From assembly GCA_023079485.1 (NCBI GenBank), contig CM041083.1, positions 61,385,810 through 61,449,809 on the forward strand: 64,000 nucleotides of DNA. The letters run 5' to 3'. Below the pieces are notes generated by a model. It was not told the origin of the DNA and searched no databases. It saw only the letters and a program-made list of their open reading frames with translations. This DNA comes from Archilochus colubris (Eukaryota; Chordata; Aves; Apodiformes; Trochilidae). The translations under genes were made by a program, and so were the position numbers. Below are positions 48,901 to 60,950 of this stretch, piece by piece; within the stretch, counting starts at the first letter, position 1; each line of letters begins with the position of its first letter.

Positions 48901-51364
48901 TATGACTTATTGATACTTGATTAAATATTTTTTTGCAGGCAGCACTTAAAATATGTAAATTACTTTTCTTCTTGAGTAATATTGCTTTAATGGGGAGCTA
49001 CAAAAGCTCTGTCCCCTAGCAACAGCTTTCTGCAAGCTCTACTTATAAATCAATGCCAGATAGATGATGGAGTGCATACAAGGGTCAGAGATAGCAAATG
49101 GGTTTTATTGGTCAAGACCACTTTTTTTGTCGATGAAAAATCCAACTTGATTCATTAATTAATTCAGAAAAACAAACCAAAGCAAAACAAGCTTTACCAT
49201 CTTCTTTTGAGTTCTACTATCTCCTGATTATCTACTTGTTATTTCAGAAGTTCTGAAGAGTTTTGTGATAATGAGATGCTATACCATATTATATTAAATG
49301 GCTACTTTGAAGGCTTAATGAAATCTACGTGTTTCATTAGCAACAATAATAATGATATATTATTTCATTAAGAGTAAACTTTGTTTATCACAGGCATTTG
49401 ATACCTATATGATTTTCAAGGACTAGTTCTGCCTAGTCTTGCTCATCTGGATGTTTAGATTCCAGGAGCATCTGAGCAAATAATACATTTCAAACTGAGC
49501 CCCAGCCAGAAGTCTAAGGATAGATACACTCATTGTGCAAAACTTTATCTTAACTTAAATATCACTGATACAAATGTTGTATTCATGATGTGAGAATAAT
49601 ACATTTTCTCTTGTCTTTCACACAATGCTCCTTCCTTATGGTAAAAATCAACCTGATAAGGAAAAAGAGGCACTGTAAGAGGAAAAACCATTTTGCTATT
49701 ACTCAGATGAGAGAATTAAAAGATGGTTCAATAGACTAAGCAAGATCAAGAAATACATAAAATACAGTTGTATATCAACAGCTTTGGATGAATTTGCATA
49801 GTGAGAATAAAAGGACCTGCTTGGCTTGTCTCATTTGAACTCTACATTTCTTATCTTAGTACTTTGAGCAGCTCTGCTGTTCAAAGTAACTGGGAAAACC
49901 AGCCTACTTTTACGTTTCATTCTTAAAGGCAAACAAATCATTTTTGATCAAACTCTCCAGAAAAGTAAGAAAATGATCTGTAAGAAAATATGCCAAGAAC
50001 ACAGTTTCAGCCCCCCAAGTGGTTAGAAAGCTTTGCTTCAAATTCAAAGGTGACTGATAGAAAGCATTGAGTAATATGCCTCAGTACAGCACTGAATATC
50101 ATGTAACTCCCAAATCTTTTGGCACCATCCTAAGTCATTTACACTTTGGAAATATGGAAGCACACAAAGATAGAAGAAGGCCAGACAGGACTCAGAATGA
50201 ATCAAAGCTAATTTCTGTCCCTGTAAGTCCAAAGTGTACCATTAAGAACTTAAAGAAAAAGGGACAGTAAACTGCTTAGAAAACCCAAGGTTACCAGTGA
50301 TAAGTTCAAATAATCATGTATCAGATAATCTCACCCATTCTCATTTAGCTCACAGAAGAATACAACTATTCTGCTACTCTTTGAGAAACAGCTTCTCAAG
50401 ATGATTCTCTTTCAGGAGAATTTTAAAACAAAATTTAGCACAGTTGCCAATAATAAAGATCTTCTGAATAGGTTTTTTAAAAAGAAATATATAGTGAAAT
50501 AAATAGATGCTTTATAGCTGAGTTGTACATTGAGGATAATAAAAGGATGCATTTAAGATAAACACATAAAAAATACTAAAGGAAATAGTGTTCCTAGAAA
50601 GGTCCCTTAAAAACATGGGGGGGTTGTGATTTCAAGAAATATTATCATCTTAGCACTGAACACTGCACAGTGGCATTTGCATACTCTTGAAAAGTGACTA
50701 AATTCTTTCTTTTCCATATGGAAGCAATTTCTGTGGGTTTTCTTGTCATATTTGTGCTTTACTGTTTGTTTCCCTGCCTGCTGTTTCTGCTGGAGTCTGA
50801 TTTCCCTTTGCTAGTTGTTAGTACAGGGTTTACTTGCAAGCCTGGGTGCTTTTGGTTTTTATGACAGTTCTGTTAATTCCATCAGAACCTTTCTGCCTTA
50901 CATCAACCAGAAATTCTGATTCAACCTCATTCTTTTCCCTCAGATCTATCAGGAACTCTTACTCGGCCTGTCTCTTTTCTGTACCTGATATGCCTTCTTT
51001 TTTTAACAAAAAATAATACTAATAAAAAAAAAAATTCAGAATTCCTCAGATTCCTGTATTGAAAATTCTGTCCTCCACTGATCCAAGTTGACTGAAAGTC
51101 ATTCACTATTCTGTTATTACAAATTAAACTTCTTCCTAGCACCTATGCACCACAGAGTGCTTGCCCCTTTTCAGGTGATTTTTAGCTCCTCTGTAGAGCT
51201 GAGCTGTTCCCTTTGTGTGCTCAGTGCACTATCTCTGTCTCTTTTTAATCTTTCTACCAGGTGCTGGGAAGCAGACACCACAGTGCTTGGGTGCTTAATT
51301 GACCTCTTTGACTGCTTCCTTGTGCATTTTTTTCCCAGTGTTTGACAAAGCTTTGAGTAAAGAC

Positions 51365-51540
51365 TTTGTTTTCCTAATATCCAATCTGAACCTGCCACAC
51401 CTTGAGGCTGTTTCCTCTTGTCCTGTCACTTTTTACTTGGGAGAAGAGACCAACACATCACCTCTCTACAACCTCCTTTCAGGTAGTTGTAGAGAGCCAT
51501 ACAGTCTCCCCCAGGGAGAGTCCTATGTCCTGTGGTGACA
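51365..51540 (-). mobile_element. CR1 LINE fragment, reversed
   Basis: The + strand reads TTCCTAATATCCAATCTGAA, CCTGCCACACCTTGAGGCTG, TTTCCTCTTGTCCTGTCACT, TTTTACTTGGGAGAAGAGAC, CTCTACAACCTCCTTTCAGG, TAGTTGTAGAGAG and a degraded 'GTCTCCCC'. This is the ORF2 C-terminal part in reverse. The 3' octamers and upstream RT core are absent, so it is truncated at both ends. Confidence 0.92.
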
Positions 51541-51598
51541 CAGCTCCACAAGCAGCCCCTTTGGCAACTCATAAGCAGAGCACACCCCAACTTCTCGT

Positions 51599-51636
51599 GG
51601 CATTGTCAGAGGCCAAACTACATGCAGGACAATGCC
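51599..51636. repeat. Inverted repeat, 9-bp arms, 20-bp loop
   Basis: GGCATTGTC at 51599-51607 and GACAATGCC at 51628-51636 are perfect complements. No role is suggested by the context. Confidence 0.6.
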
Positions 51637-52332
51637 TGAGTCCCTGGGACAGCAAAAGGACCTTCCCAGGGAGGAAAATATGAAGCTTTGTGTCCTAGCC
51701 CTCAGAAGCCAGAAGCATGACAGCACAGCTGAGGTCCAAATATGCTGAGGGATGGGGCTCCTTAAAGCTGGATGCTCCCAATGAACTCGTGTGCCCTGTC
51801 AGTCACCTGCTGACAGGCACAACCACCCTTGGTGACCGTGTGGTCATCCCAAGCAGCTGGAGGCAATTATTGGGAAACTTAAAGGTTGTGACAATATAGA
51901 CTTACTTCATATTCAGAGCGAAGACAAAGATTCCCCCAGTAACTGGATGAGTAACAAAAACCAACCTTACAGGAAAAAATGTCAAAAAGGCAGCTATGAA
52001 ACAGGTTCCTGGGTTTGTCACCACAGGCAAGATGCACAGTGACTTATCCTGAGTTGGAACAGCCTTTCAAAGTTAGAAATGGAAGATAATTTCAGGATAC
52101 AACCGAGATACAAGACTTTGGAAAGGTCATTTTCAGCAGCAATTCAGAAAGCTAGATCTCAGAATTAAGAAGTCCTTTGTCATTTCTAGAAGTAGGGCAA
52201 ATGTCATTTTCAATAGGAACAGATTTGGTGGATAGGTTGTTTAGGGGGTTTTGTTTGAATTTGTTGGAATTTTTTTTTAAATTATAATAAAACCAAAATG
52301 AATTAAATTTGTATCCCAATAGCCTTCCGACA

Positions 52333-52365
52333 GTATTGATACAGAATCAATACAGAAGTATTGAT
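52333..52365. repeat. Alternating inverted/direct repeat of GTATTGAT
   Basis: GTATTGAT (52333-52340), its complement ATCAATAC (52346-52353), then GTATTGAT again (52358-52365), with 5- and 4-bp spacers. Either neighbouring pair could form a small hairpin. Confidence 0.75.
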
Positions 52366-52794
52366 AAGCTCTTTGAATCTCACACAAGCATAAAGAAATG
52401 CTCAGGGTGCAGTTTATGGAGGAAGAGGAAAGAATGATATTTTCTTTTTTTTTCATTATTGTTTCATTTTTCTCTTTACCCAAAGTAAGCCCATCCTTTC
52501 ACCTTCATTAGCACATCAGGATTGGGATGGAATACCTGAATCCAAGGGAGAAAGGGAGTTCATTCAGTCCCACAACCCTCTGCAGCTCCCAGCCCTGAAG
52601 GCAGCAGATCTGTGGTCTTACCTGAGTGCTGGTCAGAGTTCCTGCTCCTTCCCTGATGTATTTAAAGCAAAAACTTGTTCATATCCTGAACAAACTGTAC
52701 ATATCCTGAAAAAAAAACCTGATAAGTCACAAAAATCCAGTCTGGACTTCAACAAATGAGCTAAGTTCTGATAAAAGAGCTACACTAGAAACAC

Positions 52795-52809
52795 TTTTTT
52801 TTTTTTTTT
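52795..52809. repeat. Poly-T run (T15)
   Basis: Fifteen uninterrupted T residues; no retroposed body recognised beside it. Confidence 0.9.
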
Positions 52810-55800
52810 GACTGATCTGCATCATGTTTCATTTGATCATCTTGTGGAAGTTTCACAGAATGTTCAGAATGTTTCAGCACTACCTTGGAACCCCAGTCTG
52901 GCAGGGACAGTACTCTTCAAATACAAGTAAAAAAAAAGAGAATCTTCTCATTTAGAGGACATACTGCTTCCAAAAACCTTTTCAGATTTTGGTAGCTTAT
53001 ATAAAAATTCTCTAAATGGATACCCAAAACCAAATGGCTCCACCATCCTTTATTTCTGCACCCTGTATTACACTCCCTTACTTGACCATTGAAGAATAAG
53101 CCATGGATTATTTGGGCAAAAACTTTTTTTTTCACAGAACACTTTAAATAGTGACAGACTATTGGTTCAAAACTGGAATTCCAAATAAAACCATACATTG
53201 TCAAGCAACACTTTCCATGGTTGTGTCTTTTTAACTTTTATAATGTATCAGAATAATAAGAACTTTGGTTTGGCCCACTGTAAGTCTTTGCCTAGATAAG
53301 GTAACAGATTCAGTCTCACTTAATAACAAAACACTTTTGTACTCCTTTGTACAGTTATATTATTCCCACTGAGAAAACACTGAAATAGTGTATTTCAAGT
53401 GAGTAGAAATAACTGTAACTGCTCAAAGGGAATGTTTTTTTCAAAAGCAGCACAAGAATAATCTTCTCCAAAGTGATTAGAACATAAAGGAAATTTTTTG
53501 ATAGATACATTAACATCTTCTCTTACCTTTACATGGGGTAGCACATCTAAACTTTTCATTTAATGTTAATCCTGTTCGGCTGTTGCTTTATGAGCAATCA
53601 CTAAGCCAAGTCTGTCACAGCTCTTCTGAAGGGCTGCAGCAAAACACCTTTGATGACAGAAATTAAATCTAAAAAGGAGCTTAAAATTATAGATGATTTG
53701 GGGGGAAAAAGTCAAACACTTTTACAATGCAATGTAGATTTCTTAAACAATACTGACTACACTTGTGGCATTACCCACATGGGAAAACCGAGAAAGAGGA
53801 ACAAAAAAAGTGTGCACCAGGTTACCTAGAAGACCACTGGCAGAGCCAGGGGTAACTTCTGTAGTGTAAAATCCTGGTGTGATTAATCCTTCTGAAGTAC
53901 ACTGTCTGTTTGGCCATAATAGAACTTTTTATCTGAAGAAACACATCAGAAAATTTAAAACACAATGTAGCAGTGAAACATCTGTAGCTATTGTAGAAAA
54001 AGCCCCAACATTTTCCCTCATAATCCAACTACAAGGTAGATATATAGAGAGGACAGCAGTTCTTCAGCCTTTATCAGGTGAGGATGCAGAACTTTGAAAT
54101 CCTACCAGGTCTGCATCTTCTGTAACCTTAGGGTAAACAGTAGTCATAAACAGAACATGAGCTTTGGTTTAGTCCCCTCTCCTTGTTCAGCACTGCCACA
54201 TTTAGTCCGACTCAAATGCATAATTCTCCAAGCCTGAGCAATGCATGGTAATGAGGAGAAGATGGATCCAACTTAAACTGCACTTTTTCAGTTTTTCCTT
54301 TGAGGATTCACAGCTCATTAAAGAATAAGTATTGGAAGAGTCTTAACTGCTTGTTTCATCAGTCCGGATGCTTGTTGATGAGGAACTGTTTATAAATACT
54401 TGGTCTAAGTATGTTACTCTAATGAGTGGAATCTGTCCTTTGTCAACCAAGAGCCACAGTCTGGAGGAGCAAGAGTTCATTAGCATAAACAGTTCCCAGA
54501 ATCAAAAGAGAATTCTAATAAACACAGGTCTGGTATTTTGTAATGCTCATTTCTATGTTCATGAGACACCCATTCAGATCATTTTTTTTAAGTATCTGAA
54601 AGAACTATTTCTAGAGCTGAAGACTCTCTTAGGACCATATTTTCCAGCTGAGACTTTAAGAAAGGTCAACTCTGCTACAACTTTTCCTGAAGTTTCAGCT
54701 GTGCTTGTTTCATACTTGTTTTTTCTAATCCACTCACATGATCAGACATATCTTTTCCCTAAGTTCCTCAAATGGTCAGGTCATGCCAGTGTTTACATTT
54801 AGGGTATATGTGGACAGGAAAGAGAAAGCAGTACTTACGTTTTGGCTGCTTTGGATGTATTGCAGAAGAAGCAGAAGATTCTGCTTTCTTGGGAAAGCAA
54901 GGAAAGGTAAAAGGTCCTGTAATTTCCATGTACACATATAGCTCAGGACCTGAACTTCCACCTATGCCTTTCTGTTCCACTTGGTAATACATGAGTGGAT
55001 GTCTCAGCCCTAGTCAACTTCTTAGGCAAAGCTGGTAGAGGTGACAATGTCTTCTACAGTATCTTTGAAGGAATCTTTTCTGATTTCTAAATATATAGTA
55101 ATTGAGAAATATTCTGTCATCTTGGTGCCTGGAAAGGTGCAATGGCACCACATCTGCAGGAACAGTGCCAGAGAACTAACTTCTGGAATCCCCCTGCCTC
55201 CTTTTTCTCTTAAATAGTTTAGTCTAAAGGGCACTAGATCTGCCTCTGAGAGCTGCCTACTGCAGGCTGTGTTCAGGAGATGAAGATGAAGATGCTTAAT
55301 TGTTGTCTGATAGCACCTCATTATCCTCAAAGTTTTCACTCCAAAGAACTCATACTGTTTCTACCAACCACTTGCTCAAACATTTTATCCTTGTAAATCC
55401 CTCTCTTTCATTATAGCTCTGAAACCCTTTTTTTCCTGTAAAAAGGACAAACATGATGGGTACTTTTGTGCATGTAAACACATCCGTTGCCATGGGAGCA
55501 GGTGCTCCAGCTATGATTACTGCCTACAGCTGCCACATTTTCTGGGTGCCCAATTACTTTACCTGGTTTCTCTAATTGAAGGGAGAATGAATCCAATGAA
55601 CATTATTTGAGCAAAATTCTTCTTGACTACCAAGTGCAAGATTAGTGGTACAAAGGGTTCATGATCTATTACTTGCAGCAGCCTGTGTCATGTATTTTCA
55701 TTACAGTATATGTTACATAAGGAGCAGCTGATTTTCAGAGATGAGAGCAAAAGAAAAAACAATGATGAAGAAAAAACAAATTGTTTATCCACTATGAGGT

Positions 55801-55866
55801 AGCTTTACTGCTTGAGATAGTGCTGGGAGCAGTAAGTATAACAACCAATCTTACCTTCAACTGTTT

Positions 55867-55912
55867 AAAAAAAAAAACAAAAAAAAACCCCAAGAACAAC
55901 ACCCCCCCCCCC
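55867..55912. repeat. A11-C-A9 ... C11 homopolymer cluster
   Basis: A11 at 55867-55877, then A9, CCCC, and a C11 run at 55902-55912. Adjacent A and C homopolymers are prone to length error in sequencing. Confidence 0.9.
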
Positions 55913-58685
55913 AGAAACTTCCTTTCCTAAACCAAGTCACTTTAGAGGTAGTTCAAAGCAGGACAAATAAATATCAGAGTAGGATGGTTATAGGTGTCAG
56001 ACCATCCCCTTATTTCTTCTAACCCTCCTCACTCACTTTCCTGCTCTTTGTTTCTACCCTAAAACTTTTCACACAGGGCTGAGCCTGCTTTAATTAACTG
56101 ACACAGTAATAGCCAAAATCCAAACCAGAGACCTATGAAGGGTTTACCTGAGACTTCACTGTATATGCCAGTCAGCACAAGAGCTAACGGAGACAGCAGA
56201 GAGGAATCAAGAAAGTCTGAGCACCCCTCACAAGCAAAATAAGAGGGAAAGCTTTTGAACCAAGTTGTTGGCAAAGCCTTGACAGTGTAAGCATGTTAAG
56301 AGTTTTGTTTTGTCTGAACACAGCAGGAAGAAGGGCTCTGTGACTGCTCTTTGTAAAAGTGAAGAGCTGCACACAACACTTCACTCCACCAAATGTTCCC
56401 TCTTCTATACAGAATTAAACCCTCTAGACCCCAACAGGTCTATAATGACAGTGTAAATGCATGCACTTACATACCAAATGGATTAGTGTGTAAGTACTGA
56501 CATTCAGAAATCTTTTCCTCTTCATCTCTGAAAAGAAACAGACCACTTCAGAGGTGATGCATTCTCTGGTTATGCTGTTACTAATAACAGGACATGAGTT
56601 CCAGCATGTCACACCCCAGAGGATTATTCCTTTCCAACAGGTCTTGTCCATGAAAGTTCTCTGCTGACCTGTTACCATAAACACACATGGACAAAATAGT
56701 TGAGACAAAATGCTGGATGGCTGTGAGTGGCCTGGGCTCTTAGAGCACGTGCAGTATTGTTCTCAGGTCACTTGTCCTTTCTGTCATGCCTCAGGAGCAA
56801 GTCTAGTGTTGCTAGAAAAACATCTGAGCTAGGAAACCAATGGAGAAGCCAATGATCCTTGGGATACCATTTGTGGAGAACCTCAGGTCCTCCAGAAGAC
56901 CTGGACCACTGCTCTCAGCTGCCTCAGTCTCCCAAAACCTCTACCTGAAGGCAGACCAAACACTTCCTAGCACCAGACCTCCCACATACTCTTCCCTTGT
57001 GTAATGCTGTAGCACAGTCAGCTTCAGAGCTGATCTCCTCACAGAAGACTTCCAGACAGGACTCTGATCAGGAAAAGCCATATGTAGTTCCACAGTCCCA
57101 GCCAGGGCCAGTCCCCACCTCATTGTTCCCAAGCAGAATGGCACTGATGTGATCCAGCCCAATGCCTCAGTCGTCAGCTCAAGGTTCCTTGGGATCCAGC
57201 AGCTTTGCCCTTGCTTTCCCACCATGGCACTTTGTGCTCATTCAGCTGACCAAATGCTATGTCCCATCTTTCAGAGCCTTGGGGAAAGTCCCTCTGAAGT
57301 CAGTCCATTTCCCCATCTTGAAACATGGGTGCAAAAGCCCAGAAAGGTATTAAGTTCTAGCCACCTGGTAGTTACTGCTTTTAAGTATTATTTCAGGTCT
57401 GACTGATGTATAGGCCCTCTAAAAAAGATGCTGCTCATCAGGCAGATGATGGCAGGCATTGGTAGTAATGACAGGTCTGACAGTCTCTTTTAGGAGACCC
57501 TTCCTCTCTAATACACTTCAAAGGAATAGTGCCTGTGGCTTGCCAGATTTGGGGAGAAAACAGCCTCTAGGCAACACCAAGGTCCCCTAGGCTTCTTCTT
57601 CCTTCTCCTTGTGCCATTCTTATCAATTTAAATCCACACTGCATCCCAGGAAGTGTCCCAGGTTGGGTCATTTGTATGGCTACTGCAGACAAGGGAAGAC
57701 ACCAAGTAGAAGAACATTGCCAGTTATGTCAAAAGGGATAAATGACAAGGTCACACATGCATTATCCCAAGTTTGATGCAGATGTGTTTCGAAGACCTCT
57801 GGAAATCATTCCAGTGGCCTAACACACACATGCTGATGAGATGGTTTTGTCCTGAGCACCTTCCCAGGGACAGCATTTGGGAAAGATATAGGAGAGTAGA
57901 GTAGATACCTAATAATTTAAAGTTGGTCTGGCTTTAATACCCAAGTCAGCCTATTATGCTATAAGTTTACTTCTGAAGGCTCTATCCACTGATCCTGGCA
58001 TTAATGCATGCACTTAGATCTCAGAGAGCTTCCTGAAGGTTAAACGGGCTTAGGAGATTTGCCAACTTGGGATAGCAGCATGTACTTATCTCTGAGGTGC
58101 AAGCAAATGTCTATAAATTAAAAAACAAAATTTGAATGTCCTTTTATGGATTTGTCCATTTTAAGATAATTTAGGTAATAAATTATTCCTTCTAGTTCTA
58201 GGACACTTATTATTCAAAAATATTCATCATTTTGTTCATTGTTTAGTAAAAGTCTATAGCATTCAAAATTGAATGACACCAGCTGAAGTTAAATTGTATA
58301 CATATATTGCATATAAAGTATTTAAACTTCCCAATATATTTACCATTGTCTCTATCTTTGAAGCTGCAGAGAAGTATCCATTAGGATTTTTTTTAAAACC
58401 ACAGAAAATTAGAAAGTAAAATAATGAAGCATTTTTGTGAAACCTGCTGGATGGCAATCCAATTCTTAAACCTAAATACCACTCAAAGTCTGGTCCTCAG
58501 ATCAAAGGCAATTAATTGTAAAACATAAAAAGGGCAATAGAGCTTCCTAAGGCAAATATTTAAGGCATATTATTCATCACTTACATGTTTATATCTGTGC
58601 TAGGAGATATCATCTCATGTGAATAGAGGTAGAAACCTTACAATTAATCCTTCATGTTTTATGACCATTTTGATTAATTCAGCTC

Positions 58686-58726
58686 AAAAAGTATTTTTAA
58701 AGGAAAAGTATTTTTAAAGGAAAAAA
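58686..58726. repeat. 17-bp tandem duplication followed by poly-A
   Basis: AAAAGTATTTTTAAAGG occurs twice with a 17-bp period and runs into A12 ending at 58732. Confidence 0.85.
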
Positions 58727-60908
58727 AAAAAAGATATTTTATTGTTCTTAGCACAATAAAATAGTTACAGAATATCCAAAACCACACTTCAGAAGAAAAG
58801 TTAAGAAATTCTCCCATACACTGTCTCCTAATTTAGTTAATTTACAAGGTACAGTACATAAATATTTAACTTAACAAGGAGCTGTGATGATTGAATCTGA
58901 GGTAGATCTAATACAATTTAACTTTTCCATAATTACTTTATCAGAGACAAAATGGAATTAGTTTTTTGTTTTTTTTAAATCTGAAAAAGCTCTTTGAATG
59001 CTAAGGAAATATTTTGAATATGTGTAGTTTTTACAGTTGTGCCAACCACACTTTAATAATTATAGTGTGGGGTCTATAGTGTTACTCAAACAGCAACTAC
59101 TCATTTCAAGCTAGGATTCTGTTCTTTTATCTCTAATTAATTATTCAGGTATTTTTGTGGGCAAGGGAGAGAGATCTGCATCCAAGTTTAGGACTAGACT
59201 TTAATCTATTAGTCGTTTATATTGGAAATGGGAAATAAGATTGTAATTTTCAATCATTATTTTACAGATGTCATGGGGTTTGCCTTCATTTTTTCCCTTA
59301 CTCTCATGGAATTTTGTTAACTGAATGGTACCACTGGTGTGGTATCAATTTCCATTTTCTATTTTACTTTTTATTATATTTCTGCATCTTCATATTTATA
59401 AGGTGAGTGTAAAAGATTAGGTTCCTTTAGAAGAAATAAATTGCTCACCTCAGATGATTCAATGAAATACTTTTAATTTATTGACAGTGCAAAACTAGCC
59501 AGCAGTGAGTAATATATACATTTAATATTAGTATCAGCAGTACAACAGATAAAGCACAATACTGGACACTTTGATAATGTCAGTAAATACCTTAAATGTT
59601 ATAAACAATCTCCTAGCATTAATCTCAGATAATTAAGTTACAAAATATTTTGTTTTGGATTTAAAGTCTTCATACTGAACAATCACATCTTCACAGTCCT
59701 TTTCCTAGAAAACTAGAACCATTTTGGAGATTATCTAAGGATAAAGTGTGGTAGATTACTCAGACACCTTCTGCTTCTCCTCATCTGACATCTAGCAGAC
59801 AAAATTTTCTTTTAAAACCCCAACAAACAAAATCTCTCCCACCACTATTAACACAAGCTTATTTGGAAAAAAATGTAGAAAAGTTAGGAGTAAGGGGCTG
59901 CTCATGTGATTTTCAGTACTGCTAAGAAATTTCATTTGCAGCTCAATAGTTTGCTCACACTGCTATGCAAATCATCTGGGCAGATGAAATCTTGTCATGC
60001 TTTCTAACATAAATAAAATCTTTTCATTTTTAGGTATCTCAGTTTCATTGTGAAATTCTACTTCTGCTGCCAGGAATGGACAATATCTCTGTGAGCCACG
60101 TCCTAGTCAAAGCCACCCATTAGCTGCCTCTGTCCCCTTCCTACACAAAAACTCTCCTGAGTAGTGACTTCCAAACCAATTCTACATCACTGATCAGCTG
60201 TGATAGGCCACAATTCCCTAGCAATTTTGCTTTTTAGGAGAGCTCTATTAGCAGAAATTTATTTCACCGCATACTTGAGTCTGATAAAATAACTATTATC
60301 ACTTTTTCTTGGTAATTTATGTAGGTCTGGAACAGAAAGCTTTTTTTTTTTTTTCTGCTGCTTTCATCTGTCTTAGTCTGCCTTAATCCCCTCAGTCATT
60401 TAGGAGAAATTTCTGGAAATCTGCAAGTGAATACTTTGTATGGACACAAATATTCACGGTGTATGCACAGATTACAAGAAGCAGTTAATTAAGGAGACAA
60501 CATTTTTCTCTCTCTCTTTCTGGTTTGAAAGAAGGATGGGGAATATTCTGAAGCCCTAAACTGCACCTGCATAGGTGGACAAAGCAATTCACAGGGTTAA
60601 AGGCATTGAATTAGGAGGTTTCAAGATCTAACCTGCCAGAAACACTAGACTTAGAGGCTAAGGTGGACATATTACTCTATGCACAACCAAGGCTCTGATG
60701 ATGTTTTTTTGGTACATTATTACTTTGAAGGTCTCACCTGCACTCAGCCATTAATCCAGCTTCATCTGAAATATTTCTATCACTGCAGCCCCTGAACAGC
60801 CTTTAGAGACTGTCTCAAGACAACATCTAACCAGATCTAATTCCAGAGAAACTTTCCAAAACATATCTTGGAGGCATGGGACTGAGTATCGTTTATTTTT
60901 TCCATACC

Positions 60909-60950
60909 AAACAAGATTCTTTAAGGCTGGAAAGACCTTTAGACTACTGT
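60909..60950 (-). mobile_element. Possible short CR1 3' tail, reversed
   Basis: GATTCTTTAAGGCTGGAAAG followed by ACCTTTAGACTACTG resembles the reversed CR1 end (AATCATTTAGGTTGGAAAAG, ACCTTTAAGATCATCG). The match is only about 36 bp and no further CR1 sequence follows, so this may be chance. Confidence 0.4.

Larger units (their letters stand above)
40936..51364. other. 10.4 kb of unique AT-rich non-coding DNA
   Basis: No LINE, LTR, RNA gene or coding similarity recognised. The longest frames (42318-42740 minus, 140 codons; 42965-43324 plus, 119 codons) show no domain or splice context. Simple repeats inside it are listed separately. Confidence 0.5.
51541..60908. other. 9.4 kb of unique non-coding DNA
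   Basis: No repeat family or gene recognised. The 144-codon frame at 54368-54802 (+) is the longest open frame in the window not explained by a repeat, but I recognise no domain. 56750-57360 is relatively GC-rich and CT-rich without identifiable features. Short repeats are listed separately. Confidence 0.5.

Noticed and set aside
54368..54802. 144-codon open frame, the longest outside repeats
   Set aside because: No recognisable domain, no splice or promoter context, and frames of this length are expected occasionally in 64 kb read six ways.
57150..57360. Possible exon with CTTTCAG acceptor near 57274 and AAAG/GTATTA donor near 57348; also MIR-like TTTCCCCATCTTGAAACATGG
   Set aside because: Splice-like words are common by chance, the frame has no recognised product, and the MIR-like match is limited to one ~20 bp block.
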